Positions 8,056-16,300 of a DNA stretch of 21,298 nucleotides are shown here, one piece after another. Origin of the DNA: Chloroflexaceae bacterium UBA1466 (GTDB lineage: Bacteria > Chloroflexota > Chloroflexia > Chloroflexales > Chloroflexaceae); the NCBI GenBank assembly GCA_002325605.1, contig DCSM01000055.1, positions 1 to 21,298 of the forward strand, read 5' to 3'. Position 1 is the stretch's first letter. Each line of letters begins with the position of its first letter. Under the pieces are notes generated by a model. The model did no database searches, was not told the origin of the DNA, and worked only from the letters and a program-made list of their open reading frames with translations. The translations under genes and the position numbers were made by a program.

Positions 8056-8075
8056 TGCTGTTTTCGTTTAGACAT
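8052..8075 (-). other. seven-codon leader frame overlapping the VOC start
   Basis: ATG at 8075 opens a frame reading MSKRKQQ whose TGA overlaps the VOC ATG (ATGA). An SD-like AAGGG lies 5 nt before it, better than anything in front of the VOC ATG itself. It may deliver ribosomes to the VOC start by reinitiation. The coding role is inferred only. Confidence 0.35.
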
Positions 8076-8105
8076 GGTTGCCCTTGCTCTGTGTCTACCA
8101 GAAAA

Positions 8106-9665
8106 TCACAAAGGAATGTTGCCATGCTTTCGGGCTGGCAGACTTTGGCGTTTGGTGCGGGCCAAGCGCAGCGAGCGAATGAGGGCTGGGCGAGTTTCGC
8201 GTGGTTCAATCACGGTGTCTACATAGCCCCGCTCGGCAGCAACATAAGGGTTAGCAAAGCGCTTCTGATAATCTTCGACCAATTCAGCAGTGCGGGCGAC
8301 AGGATCCGCAGCTTCGCCAATTTCCTTGCGGAAGATAATTCGGACTGCGGCATCAACGCCCATTACAGCAATTTCGGCGGTGGGCCAAGCAAAATTGAAA
8401 TCGGCCCGAATGTGTTTGCTGGCCATCACGTCGTAGGCTCCGCCGTAGGCTTTACGGGTGATGACGGTCAATTTGGGCACAGTTGCTTCACAATAGGCAT
8501 AGAGCAGCTTTGCGCCGTGGCGAATGATGCCGCCATATTCCTGTTGCGTGCCTGGCAGAAAGCCTGGAACATCAACAAAAGTAACAATTGGGATATTAAA
8601 GGCATCGCAAAAGCGGACAAACCGCGCTGCTTTGACAGAGCTATCAATATCCAAAGTGCCCGCCAAGTGAGCAGGTTGATTAGCTACTACGCCAATAGCG
8701 TAACCATCCAGCCGCGCAAACCCGATCACAATGTTGCGGGCCCAAAGGGGTTGCACTTCAAAGAAGAAGCCATCATCAACCACGGCCTCGATTACGCGAG
8801 TTATATCGTAGGGCCGACGAGGGTTGTCGGGGATAATCGTGTTTAAGATGTCTTCCATGCGCTGCGGATCATCATCAGGCGTGACACGGGGCGGGTCTTC
8901 CATGTTGTTGGCGGGCAGAAAAGAGAGCAATGTGCGTAACTGCTCAAAAGTCTCAGGTTCACTATCGGCAGCAAAATGGGCTACCCCACTGCGACTATTG
9001 TGAATCAGAGCGCCACCGAGGTCTTCAAAGCCTACTTCTTCGCCCGTAACGGTCTTAATCACATCGGGCCCCGTGATGTACATCTGCCCAATGCCTTTGA
9101 CCATCAAGATAAAATCGGTCATGACGGGGGAATAGACTGCGCCACCCGCACAAGGGCCTGAAATAACTGAAAGCTGGGGAATAACACCACTACTTAGCAC
9201 GTTACGATAAAAGATTTCGGCATAGCCGCCCAGCGAAACAACCCCTTCTTGGATGCGTGCGCCACCACTGTCGTTGATTCCAATGCAAGGAACGCCCATC
9301 CGCAAGGCCAAATCCATCACTTTACAAATCTTTTCGGCAAAAACCTCGCCGAGCGATCCGCCAAAAACGGTAAAATCTTGTGAAAAAAGACAGACTGGCC
9401 GGCCATTGATCGTCCCATGGCCCGTGACCACGCCGTCACCTAACACTTTACGGCTTTCCATTCCAAAAGCGCTTGTGCGATGAACGGCAAAGGCATCGAG
9501 TTCTACGAAGGAATCGGGGTCGAGTAAGGCAACCGCTCGCTCACGGGCGGTCAATTTGCCTCGTTCGTGCTGTTTTTGAATCGCACGTGGATCAGGATTA
9601 GCGGCTTGCTCGCGGCGACGTTGTAAGTCAGCGATTTTCAGGGCCGAAGTAGAGGTGTTTGTCAT
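8106..9665 (-). CDS. acyl-CoA carboxylase carboxyltransferase subunit, propionyl-CoA type (CT-2)
   Basis: This 519-aa protein is a full-length PccB/MmdA-family carboxyltransferase, which moves the carboxyl group from carboxybiotin to an acyl-CoA in the cytosol. Visible are the crotonase-fold landmarks GINDSGGARIQEG (129-141), GPCAGGAVYSP (170-180), FVDVPGFLPGTQQEYGGIIR (363-382) and ITRKAYGGAYDVM (402-414). D412 in GGAYDVM is at the position known from Streptomyces PccB/AccB structures to favour propionyl-CoA; human PCCB has the same GGAYDVM. The C-terminus KHGNIPL is typical. Start: GAGGAG lies 6 nt before the ATG. It has its own promoter (9808-9836) behind the terminator that closes the carrier-protein unit, so it can be expressed apart from CT-1. 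No biotin carboxylase gene is in the window. Methylmalonyl-CoA decarboxylase alpha is an alternative, but the membrane beta subunit is missing. Confidence 0.92.
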   Translation of the reverse strand: MTNTSTSALKIADLQRRREQAANPDPRAIQKQHERGKLTARERAVALLDPDSFVELDAFAVHRTSAFGMESRKVLGDGVVTGHGTINGRPVCLFSQDFTVFGGSLGEVFAEKICKVMDLALRMGVPCIGINDSGGARIQEGVVSLGGYAEIFYRNVLSSGVIPQLSVISGPCAGGAVYSPVMTDFILMVKGIGQMYITGPDVIKTVTGEEVGFEDLGGALIHNSRSGVAHFAADSEPETFEQLRTLLSFLPANNMEDPPRVTPDDDPQRMEDILNTIIPDNPRRPYDITRVIEAVVDDGFFFEVQPLWARNIVIGFARLDGYAIGVVANQPAHLAGTLDIDSSVKAARFVRFCDAFNIPIVTFVDVPGFLPGTQQEYGGIIRHGAKLLYAYCEATVPKLTVITRKAYGGAYDVMASKHIRADFNFAWPTAEIAVMGVDAAVRIIFRKEIGEAADPVARTAELVEDYQKRFANPYVAAERGYVDTVIEPRETRPALIRSLRLARTKRQSLPARKHGNIPL

Positions 9666-9807
9666 CTATGGCTCCTCAAAGAGGGTCTTTCCAAAAGAGT
9701 AGCAAAACTACCCATTTAGGTTTAAAAACTGCTTTTAGGCAAAGTAATCCAGCGAAAGAATGAGCCGAATCAAGCAAACTGGGCAACTTGAAGTTTACAT
9801 TGCCTGC

Positions 9808-9836
9808 ATTGTAACACAAACATGAAATGCGTTCAA
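9808..9836 (-). promoter_or_regulatory. promoter of carboxyltransferase CT-2
   Basis: TTGAAC, 17-nt spacer, TACAAT on the minus strand, just after the carrier-protein terminator. It predicts a leader of about 135 nt, which contains a small GTAG/CTAC hairpin but nothing I recognise as a riboswitch. Confidence 0.6.
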
Positions 9837-9856
9837 ATGCCCAGGGTTGTTGTCTT

Positions 9857-9893
9857 AGAAAAAAGCACGGCAGTCCGAAAAGACCCCGTGCTT
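9857..9893 (-). terminator. intrinsic terminator after the biotin carrier gene
   Basis: On the minus strand AAGCACGG and CCGTGCTT form an 8-bp stem around a 15-nt loop that can pair further, followed directly by TTTTCT. It begins 23 nt after the carrier-protein stop and separates it from CT-2. Confidence 0.8.
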
Positions 9894-9916
9894 AGTTTCT
9901 GGATGCTTACAAATTT

Positions 9917-10312
9917 CTACACGAAAGTAAGTAAAACTTGGCCCTGTTGGACGGCTTCGCCAGCTTTAACTTTGATTTCCTTCACCTTGCCATTCACTGG
10001 AGAAGCAATGTTGGTATTCATTTTCATGGCTTCGATGATGACCAACAGATCATTTTCCTTCACAACAGTGCCCGCCGAGACGCGAATCTCTGTTACCACA
10101 CCCGCAATCGGCGACGTAAGCTCTTTCTTATTGCCCGCGCTGGGAGCTGCGGCCACGGGGGGCCTAGCTTGGGGAGCGCTGGGGGCGGGGCTGCCAGCCT
10201 GCACATGAGGAGCCACCACACTATGGCTTTGGCTACTTTCCTCATCGTCTTCCAGAATCTCAACTTCGACTTCGTAACTGACCCCGTTGACGGTCACCCG
10301 TAGTTTTTTCAC
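9917..10312 (-). CDS. biotin carboxyl carrier protein of an acyl-CoA carboxylase
   Basis: This 131-aa protein carries biotin between a biotin carboxylase and a carboxyltransferase. The N-terminus MKKLRVTVNGVSYEVEVEIL is the short strand pair seen in decarboxylase/carboxylase carrier subunits. An Ala/Pro-rich flexible linker follows (about 36-60), then a biotinyl domain with EAMKMN; K97 is the biotinylation site and the second-half turn is SPVNGKV. The start is GTG: an AGGAGG-type SD lies 7 nt before it and the frame's N-terminus matches the family. It lies 60 nt after CT-1, which it probably serves, and it may serve CT-2 too. A hairpin reaches into its SD. A strong terminator follows. No carboxylase domain is attached. 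Confidence 0.93.
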   Translation of the reverse strand: MKKLRVTVNGVSYEVEVEILEDDEESSQSHSVVAPHVQAGSPAPSAPQARPPVAAAPSAGNKKELTSPIAGVVTEIRVSAGTVVKENDLLVIIEAMKMNTNIASPVNGKVKEIKVKAGEAVQQGQVLLTFV

Positions 10313-10320
10313 AAATATAC

Positions 10321-10327
10321 CCTCCTC
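10321..10327 (-). promoter_or_regulatory. strong Shine-Dalgarno GAGGAGG of the carrier gene
   Basis: GAGGAGG followed by G, about 7 nt before the GTG at 10312. It justifies the GTG start. Its first three bases are also the end of a hairpin arm. Confidence 0.75.
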
Positions 10328-10343
10328 TACTAAGATAGTAGAG
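10325..10343 (-). promoter_or_regulatory. hairpin overlapping the carrier-gene SD
   Basis: On the minus strand CTCTACTA-TCT-TAGTAGAG forms a perfect 8-bp stem with a 3-nt loop, and its last GAG is the start of the SD. It could damp translation of the carrier protein or mark a processing site. It shares the core TCTACYATCTTAG with the palindrome at the CT-1 promoter. Confidence 0.5.
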
Positions 10344-10372
10344 CTATTTTTACGATATGAGGCCCGAAAGGA

Positions 10373-11926
10373 CTAGAGTGGAATCAAACCATGCTTCTTG
10401 GGCGGGCGAATATCCCGTTTTTTCCGCAAAGATTCGAGCGCCAAACTAATGTATTGGCGAGTATCTTTCGGCTCAATGATGTCATCAATCAAGTTGCGTT
10501 CGGCCCCAATATAGGGAGTCGAAAATTGCTCTTCATATTCAGCCAGAAATTCTTGGCGAGCAGCTTTAGGGTCAGCGGCTTTTTTAATTTCATTGCGATA
10601 AACAATGTTGACCGCGCCTTCCGCGCCCATCACGGCGACTTCGCCCGTGGGCCAAGCCGCAACCCGATCACAGCCTAAATCTTTGCCGCACATGGCGAGA
10701 TAGGCTCCGCCATAGGCTTTACGTAAAATCACCGAAATCTTCGGCACAGTAGCCGCCGAATAGGCAAAGAGCATCTTTGCGCCGTGGCGAATGATGCCAC
10801 CGTATTCCTGTTGCACGCCAGGCATAAAGCCTGGAACATCAACTAATGTGACCAACGCGATATTAAACGCATTACAAAAGCGCACAAACTGCGAGATTTT
10901 ATCCGATGAGTTAATATCCAACGCGCCTGCCATCATCAAGGGTTGATTAGCTACAATCCCTACCGTGCGCCCATTGATTCGAGCGAAACCAACAATCGAG
11001 TTCTGGGCATAATGTTCTTGAACTTCGAGGAAATCAGCATTATCAACCAGCCGCTGGATGACTTCCTTCATATTGTAGGGTTCACGCGGATTATCGGGGA
11101 TGATCGTGTTGAGCACGAGGTCTTCGGCAAAGAAAATTTCGCCTGTGCCATAATCTGGCGGGTCTTCCAGGTTGTTGGCGGGCAGAAAACTGAGCAGCCG
11201 TTGGCACAATTGGAGGGCTTCAGTATCGCTCTTGGCAATAAAGTGAACCACGCCGCTTTGGGCCTCTTGGGCCCAAGCGCCGCCTAGCTCTTCATCCGAA
11301 ACTTTTTCCCCCGTCACCTGCCGAATGACCTCTGGCCCCGTGATAAAGAGCTTGCCAATTCCCTCAACCATGATGATAAAATCCATCAGCGCAGGGGAAT
11401 AAGCGGCTCCGCCAGCGCAAGGGCCAGCGATGATTGCGATTTGGGGGGCGACTCCCGAAAGAAGGACATTTTGGTAGAAAATTCGTCCGTAGCCGCTGAG
11501 GGCCCCAACCCCTTCTTGGATTCTGGCTCCGCCACTATCGTTGATAATGACAACGGGAGCGCCACATTTCAGCGCTTGATCCATCGTGCGGCAAATTTTA
11601 TCGGCGTGAATTTCACCGACTGAGCCACCTGAAACCGTGAAATCCTGCGAGGCCACAAAGACTTGGCGGCCTTGCACCGTCCCGACTCCTGTGATGACTC
11701 CGTCACCTGGCAATTCGGCTTTTTCCATCCCAAAGTTAGTACACCGATGTTTGGCGAAGAGAAACATCTCTTGAAATGTATCGGGATCAAAAAGCAGCCC
11801 CACGCGCTCGCGGGCCGTCAATTTCCCACTTTCGTGCTGTTTGGCGATCCGCTCGGCTCCGCCCCCAACGAGGAGGCTGTTCCGAGTTTTACGCAGGCGT
11901 TCAATTTTTGCTTTTGTTGTTGGCAT
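10373..11926 (-). CDS. acyl-CoA carboxylase carboxyltransferase subunit, second type (CT-1)
   Basis: This 517-aa PccB/MmdA-family carboxyltransferase is a paralogue of CT-2. Landmarks: IINDSGGARIQEG (127-139), AGPCAGGAAYSP (167-178), LVDVPGFMPGVQQEYGGIIR (361-380) and LRKAYGGAYLAM (401-412). At the specificity position it has L410, where CT-2 has Asp, so a different acyl-CoA (acetyl-CoA or a longer or branched one) is likely; this is inferred from Streptomyces AccB/PccB work. The start at 11926 is chosen because the family N-terminus (MPTTKAKIERL) begins there with an AGG ahead. The frame stays open to 12133, but that extension runs into the glycosyltransferase gene and through this gene's own promoter. 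It is transcribed from TTGACA/TATGAT at 11982-12010 with the carrier gene 60 nt downstream. Confidence 0.92.
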   Translation of the reverse strand: MPTTKAKIERLRKTRNSLLVGGGAERIAKQHESGKLTARERVGLLFDPDTFQEMFLFAKHRCTNFGMEKAELPGDGVITGVGTVQGRQVFVASQDFTVSGGSVGEIHADKICRTMDQALKCGAPVVIINDSGGARIQEGVGALSGYGRIFYQNVLLSGVAPQIAIIAGPCAGGAAYSPALMDFIIMVEGIGKLFITGPEVIRQVTGEKVSDEELGGAWAQEAQSGVVHFIAKSDTEALQLCQRLLSFLPANNLEDPPDYGTGEIFFAEDLVLNTIIPDNPREPYNMKEVIQRLVDNADFLEVQEHYAQNSIVGFARINGRTVGIVANQPLMMAGALDINSSDKISQFVRFCNAFNIALVTLVDVPGFMPGVQQEYGGIIRHGAKMLFAYSAATVPKISVILRKAYGGAYLAMCGKDLGCDRVAAWPTGEVAVMGAEGAVNIVYRNEIKKAADPKAARQEFLAEYEEQFSTPYIGAERNLIDDIIEPKDTRQYISLALESLRKKRDIRPPKKHGLIPL

Positions 11927-11966
11927 TACAAACCTGCTAAACGAAAAGTAACCGTCGTAACTCTGC

Positions 11967-11984
11967 GATCTAAGATGGTAGATC
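11967..11984 (-). promoter_or_regulatory. operator-like palindrome at the CT-1 promoter
   Basis: On the minus strand GATCTA-CCATCT-TAGATC has 6-bp arms. It begins inside the -10 hexamer and covers the expected transcription start. This is where a repressor would bind, or it would give the mRNA a 5' hairpin. Its core recurs in the leader of the carrier gene. Confidence 0.5.
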
Positions 11985-12010
11985 ATAGCGGAGATAGTCT
12001 GGCTTGTCAA
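11982..12010 (-). promoter_or_regulatory. near-consensus sigma-70 promoter of CT-1 and carrier gene
   Basis: TTGACA, 17-nt spacer, TATGAT on the minus strand. The -35 is 3 bases from the glycosyltransferase stop codon. It predicts a leader of about 50 nt before the ATG at 11926. Confidence 0.8.
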
Positions 12011-12012
12011 CT

Positions 12013-12756
12013 TTAGCGTTCGGCCCGCCAGACAGCCCAAGCGAAAAGAGGCACGGCGACCAGAATTCGCCGCCAACGATGGGGTTGCGAAACCAGCCGA
12101 TAAAGCCATTCCAAGCCTAAGCTTCGGATCCAAGCGGGTGCAAAGGGCACGCGCCCCGTGAGATAATCAAAAACACCCCCGCAGCCCATAGCTACGGGCA
12201 CGCGCAAAAAAGGCTGGTTCCGCGCAATCCAAAGGTCTTGGCGCGGATGGCCGTAGGCCACCAACAAAACATCTGGGCGAGCAGCCAGGATGATTTGGCG
12301 CAGAAAAGGCTCATGGCGCGGATGGGGCGACCCAGCAAAACAGCCCGCGATCTGGAGTCCAGGATAAGTTTCTTGTAAAACCTGGGCCGCCTGTTCCGCA
12401 ACCCCAGGCGCAGCCCCCAACAGAAAAAGCCGATAGCCCTTTTTGGCCGCCAGCGCCGCAAGGCGATGGGTGAGCGCGACTCCCGTCACGCGTCCCCTAA
12501 GCGGATTTCTCAGCCAGCGAGCCGCTAAGACTAGCCCAAACCCATCGGGAGCTGCAAGGTCAGCTTGGCAGAGAACCTCTCGAAAAGGCGCATTCTGTTG
12601 CGCTTCCATGACAAATTCAGGGTTGACCGTGACGATTTGATGGGGGTCGCCATTGGCTAGAAAAGTGGCTATTTGGGTAAGAGCTTCATTTTCTGTTAGA
12701 TTATCTATCGGGATGCCTAAGATCGTAATGCGTTTTTGAGGATTTAATGCGCTCAT
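12013..12756 (-). CDS. WecG/TagA/CpsF-family glycosyltransferase (GT26)
   Basis: This 247-aa protein has the family's length and motifs. Members add an N-acetylmannosamine(-uronate) or similar sugar to a lipid-linked acceptor at the inner face of the membrane for wall or surface polymers. Visible are TVNPEFVM (43-50), the APDGFGLVLAARWL segment with D71 at the catalytic-base position described for TagA, RVTG (89-92), VAYGHPRQDLWI (166-177), GCGGVFDYLTGRVPFAP (191-207) and GLEWLYRLVSQPHRWRR near the end. That basic C-terminal tail plus a hydrophobic stretch (ILVAVPLFAWAVW) suggests membrane attachment. The start at 12756 has no clear SD. It lies just behind the terminator of the SMC unit. No other polymer genes are adjacent except, distantly, the HldE-like kinase. 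Confidence 0.9.
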   Translation of the reverse strand: MSALNPQKRITILGIPIDNLTENEALTQIATFLANGDPHQIVTVNPEFVMEAQQNAPFREVLCQADLAAPDGFGLVLAARWLRNPLRGRVTGVALTHRLAALAAKKGYRLFLLGAAPGVAEQAAQVLQETYPGLQIAGCFAGSPHPRHEPFLRQIILAARPDVLLVAYGHPRQDLWIARNQPFLRVPVAMGCGGVFDYLTGRVPFAPAWIRSLGLEWLYRLVSQPHRWRRILVAVPLFAWAVWRAER

Positions 12757-12800
12757 TTCTACGAACTTTAGTCATTGCTTTGGAGAAGAAAAGCGTTCAG

Positions 12801-12837
12801 TAATAATTAAAAGCCGCCAGTTAGGGTTTGGCGGCTT
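12801..12837 (-). terminator. intrinsic terminator after the SMC-like gene pair
   Basis: On the minus strand AAGCCGCC and GGCGGCTT form an 8-bp GC-rich stem with an 11-nt loop, followed by TTAATTATTA. It starts about 45 nt after the stop of the 137-aa gene. The other strand has no T-run, so it works in one direction. Confidence 0.7.
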
Positions 12838-12881
12838 CAATCTTTTGTAGCACAAGCTCTTCAGCCTGGGGCCGAAAATCA

Positions 12882-13295
12882 TCATTCATCGCCCGCCACC
12901 GCCGAGAAACTTTGTTTCATTTCTTGGGCTTCCTCGGCCAACATGCGGTAATTGTCGGGCCGCACTGAGCCACATTCATCTAAACCGACAGTCCATTCAT
13001 CGGCTCGCCGGCGTGCCTCAGCGATCACGGTTTCCAAATGCGTCGGCTCGTAGGCCGCGTGATAGGCGGCGGAAAGCGTCAGAAAAGCAACATCGGTTTG
13101 TTCGCGTAACTGGGATTGGCGACTCAAAGCCAGAAGCCGCTCAAAAAGCGATTCCTGCACTTTGTTGCTAATTAGCTCCGCCATAATTTCGAGCCCCCGC
13201 GAGACAAACCAAGCTATTCCCTGCTCTTCCACGGGAGAAGGGCTAGGATTTTGTAAGTTGGGCAAAGATTGGATGGAAGTGATTTGCGGATTCAT
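12882..13295 (-). CDS. unknown 137-aa protein paired with the SMC-like gene
   Basis: I do not recognise this protein. The N-terminal ~25 residues are Asn/Pro/Ser-rich and probably unstructured. The rest looks mainly helical and acidic at the end: EEQGIAWFVSRGLEIMAELI, ESLFERLLALSRQSQLREQ, AFLTLSAAYHAAYEPTHLET, VIAEARRRADEW and RMLAEEAQEMKQSFS. There is no signal peptide, no membrane segment and no catalytic motif. The ATG lies 14 nt after the SMC-like stop, with a weak AAGG 10 nt upstream, and a terminator follows, so the two genes form one transcription unit. The size and position would suit an accessory partner of the SMC-like protein, but it does not look like the JetA kleisin or JetB KITE subunits of Wadjet. 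Confidence 0.75.
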   Translation of the reverse strand: MNPQITSIQSLPNLQNPSPSPVEEQGIAWFVSRGLEIMAELISNKVQESLFERLLALSRQSQLREQTDVAFLTLSAAYHAAYEPTHLETVIAEARRRADEWTVGLDECGSVRPDNYRMLAEEAQEMKQSFSAVAGDE

Positions 13296-13309
13296 AGAAT
13301 GCTTGCCTT

Positions 13310-16300
13310 TTAGGCGTGGTTTACCATTAGCGAATGCTGGCGCTCCTCATAGCTTGCGTAAGACTCAATCTGGACAGCATCTCCATTGCTAGTTAAAACC
13401 AGACTTGTTCCTTTTCTAAAGGTGAGATAAGCGCAATGTTCTAAGGGGACAGCGGTAATTACCTGGAGGCCAAATTGTTGGAAAAGGTCAAGAGTCTTGT
13501 TTAAGCGACTTTGGTCCATCTTAGGCCCAAGCTCTTGGAAAGCGATCAAGCGAATCGTGGAGCCTTTTAGAGCTTCAGGGGCTTGATACAACTGGACAAA
13601 AGCAGCGGAAACGATTAAGTAGAAAGGTAATACGGCTTCGCCACCCAATTGACGATTAGGATTCTGAAGCACCCGTGAAGTGCTACCATCGGCTGCCGTG
13701 ATTTCAAAATCAAAAGCAAAGTAATGCCGATAATCAAGTAACTGTTGCTGGACTAATTTTTCGACTTCATTTTGGGGATTGGTCGTCAGCGCAGCGAAAA
13801 AGCGATCAAAAGCTGCACGATATTGCCCATACAAATCGTCTTCAAAGAGGGTTCCACTATCAATCAAGCGAGTATCGTTGATGAGTTTATAGTATTCGCC
13901 AGACTCATCTGTTGGCTGATAGATCAGGCGGGCCCGTTCACCGTGAATTTCGATCTGAGTTAGGGCATGATTGACCCGATCCAGTTGCTGTTGACAAGCT
14001 ACGATCTGGTCATAGAGCGGATGTAAAACACAGGTGCGGAGTTCTTCAGCAGCCCGCCGCTGGACTTGCTCAAAGATTTCCTGCTGTTGGGCAAACTCGG
14101 TGGCGGCCAGGCGCTGTTCTTCCTCAATGTAGCGGTGGTCGTAAGCATTGTTGGCCTGCGCGGCAAATTGGTAAAGGGTATTGTAAGTCGTGGCATCTTG
14201 GGTCAGGGTCTGGAGTTCATTGAGCGCCCGCGTCTCAAAATTCTTGGCTTGGGTTTCAGCACTCCGCAGTTCCTCGGCAAGGTCGAGCTGGGTTTGCGCC
14301 AGACAGGTTTGGAACATTTCTTCAGCGGCCTCAACCGCATGGAGATAACGGGCTCGCACCTCATTGGCAGCTTGTTCGCGCTCCTGATATTCCTGCTGGG
14401 CTACTTCCAGGCGACTTTCGCATTCGCGGGTTTGTTGCTCAAGCGTCGCAATTTGCTTGACAATAGTGAGAGCCTTTTCCTGCTCTTGTTCAACCAAAAG
14501 CTGCAAGCGTTGCATTTCAGCATCTAAGGCTTGCACTCCACTTAGGTCTTGGGCCTGGAGTTCGGCGTTAAGGGCTTCAATTTGGGCCCTAAGGGAGTGG
14601 TCATCCAAAGGTGCTTCCAGGCGTTGGCCCAGGTTAGAAAGGGCCCGCCGATGCGCCAGCCGTTCAATTTGGCCCTCGACAAGCTCTAATTTTTGCTTGA
14701 GAAGGTCAATTTGTTCCCCAAGAAACTGGAACTCTTGCTCACGAGCCTCAATTTGGGCTTGATTGGCCCGCTCGCCAATGTACCAAGGTTGATAACTCTC
14801 TGTGGGCAAAACACGGGCAGTCCAATCACTGTACATTACCACTTCAGGCGTAATAGCGCGGTAATTATAGCGCAATTGCTCAGGCGAATCGCAGGCAATA
14901 ATATCACCCAGGACCAATTCTACAAAAGGTTGTAAGGCCGGAAAGGTAGGTTTGACTTGCGAAGCGAGAGAACTTGGCTCAGGCTCAAAATCCTCATTCA
15001 GCCCTTTAGCCATCCTTGTTACGTCAAGCAAGCCAATGCCCGCGATATTTTCCTTCTTTTGGGCCTGGTTAAGAGTTTGCAGAGCCAATTCAAAGAATTT
15101 GGGCTTGACCACCAAAGTAAAGCGATAAGGCCCCAACATCGCTTCAACGGCATTCTGCCAGCGAAGGTCGGGCACATCCAAAAGTTCGCATAGGAAGCGC
15201 GGGCGTTCGCCTACCACGGTGGCGATGAGGTCGCGGAGTTGCTCGACGGCTGGGGGATAAATCCGTTTGCCAGCGCGGAGGTCTTCCAATTCGGTGTTTA
15301 ATTTCTGCTGGCGCTCTTGGCTTTCTTTGATGTGGCGCTTGAGATCGTTTTTAAGGCGTTGCATCCGCTGGCAAGCGCTATCTAAGAGCGGGAGAGCCAC
15401 TTCAAGCAGTTCCGTAAGCTGGGCTATTGCCCCTGTGGGGGGTGGCTCAGTGGGCGAAAGACTGGCAACCGCATCCATTAACAAGCGCAGCTTTGTGCGC
15501 TCTTCGGGCAGCAAGCGCAATTCGCTGGGCCGGGGTAAGGCAGTAGCATTTCGTAATTTGGGATTGATTCGCCGTTCGCGGGCCTCATTGGCCTTATGGC
15601 GGCCAGGCCGCTGAAGCAAAGGAGCGAAAAGTTCGAGCGCTTCTTTGAGTTCTTGCAAAAGACTAAGCCAACGCTTGTGGATGGTCTCTGCTTCACCCGT
15701 TAAGCGATCTATCTCGCGCTGCAATTCTGTTCGTTGGCGGACAACATCAGCCTGATGAAATGCTGTTTCAGCTTGACGGCGCTCTTCTTCCGTACTTTTG
15801 AGCGTCGCTTGGGCAACCGTATGCTGCGCTTGAATCTCAGTAATCTCGCCCTGGAAAACCGCAAGCTGATCTTTGATCTCGGCTATCTGGGCTTCACTGT
15901 TTTTCAAGCGCAACAAATTGCTCAGAACAGTATATTCGGTGTGGCGTTCCCGCAACTTCCGAACTTTGGTCTGCTGTGTACCAATTTTGCGAAGGCTGTT
16001 AAGTTGTTCTTCGAGCTTAGAAAAAAGGCTCCGTTGCGTTTCAAGTTCCTCTTTTGCTGCTTGAAGGGGCTGAATTGCAAGAGGAGATTCGACCAATAGC
16101 CATTGGTTGAAGAATTCTCGTAGATCAGTAAGGCGCAAATGCAGAGCTTGTTGAAAGATGGCAAAAAAGAGGGGCGAAAGGTGACCCAAAGCATCCAAAA
16201 GGGCCGTCTGATAAGCTGGCCCAGCTTCAAAAAGTTGAGCTTCAGGACGATTTTGGAGTTCTTGGCGCAATTCTTGGCTGGAGCGCGCTTGGCCATTTTG

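Noticed and set aside
8055..8846. 263-codon open frame on the + strand over CT-2
   Set aside because: It lies wholly antisense to a conserved carboxyltransferase and shows no family motif, so it is a shadow frame.
11927..12133. 69-codon N-terminal extension of CT-1
   Set aside because: It overlaps the glycosyltransferase gene, crosses the CT-1 promoter, and has no resemblance to the family N-terminus.
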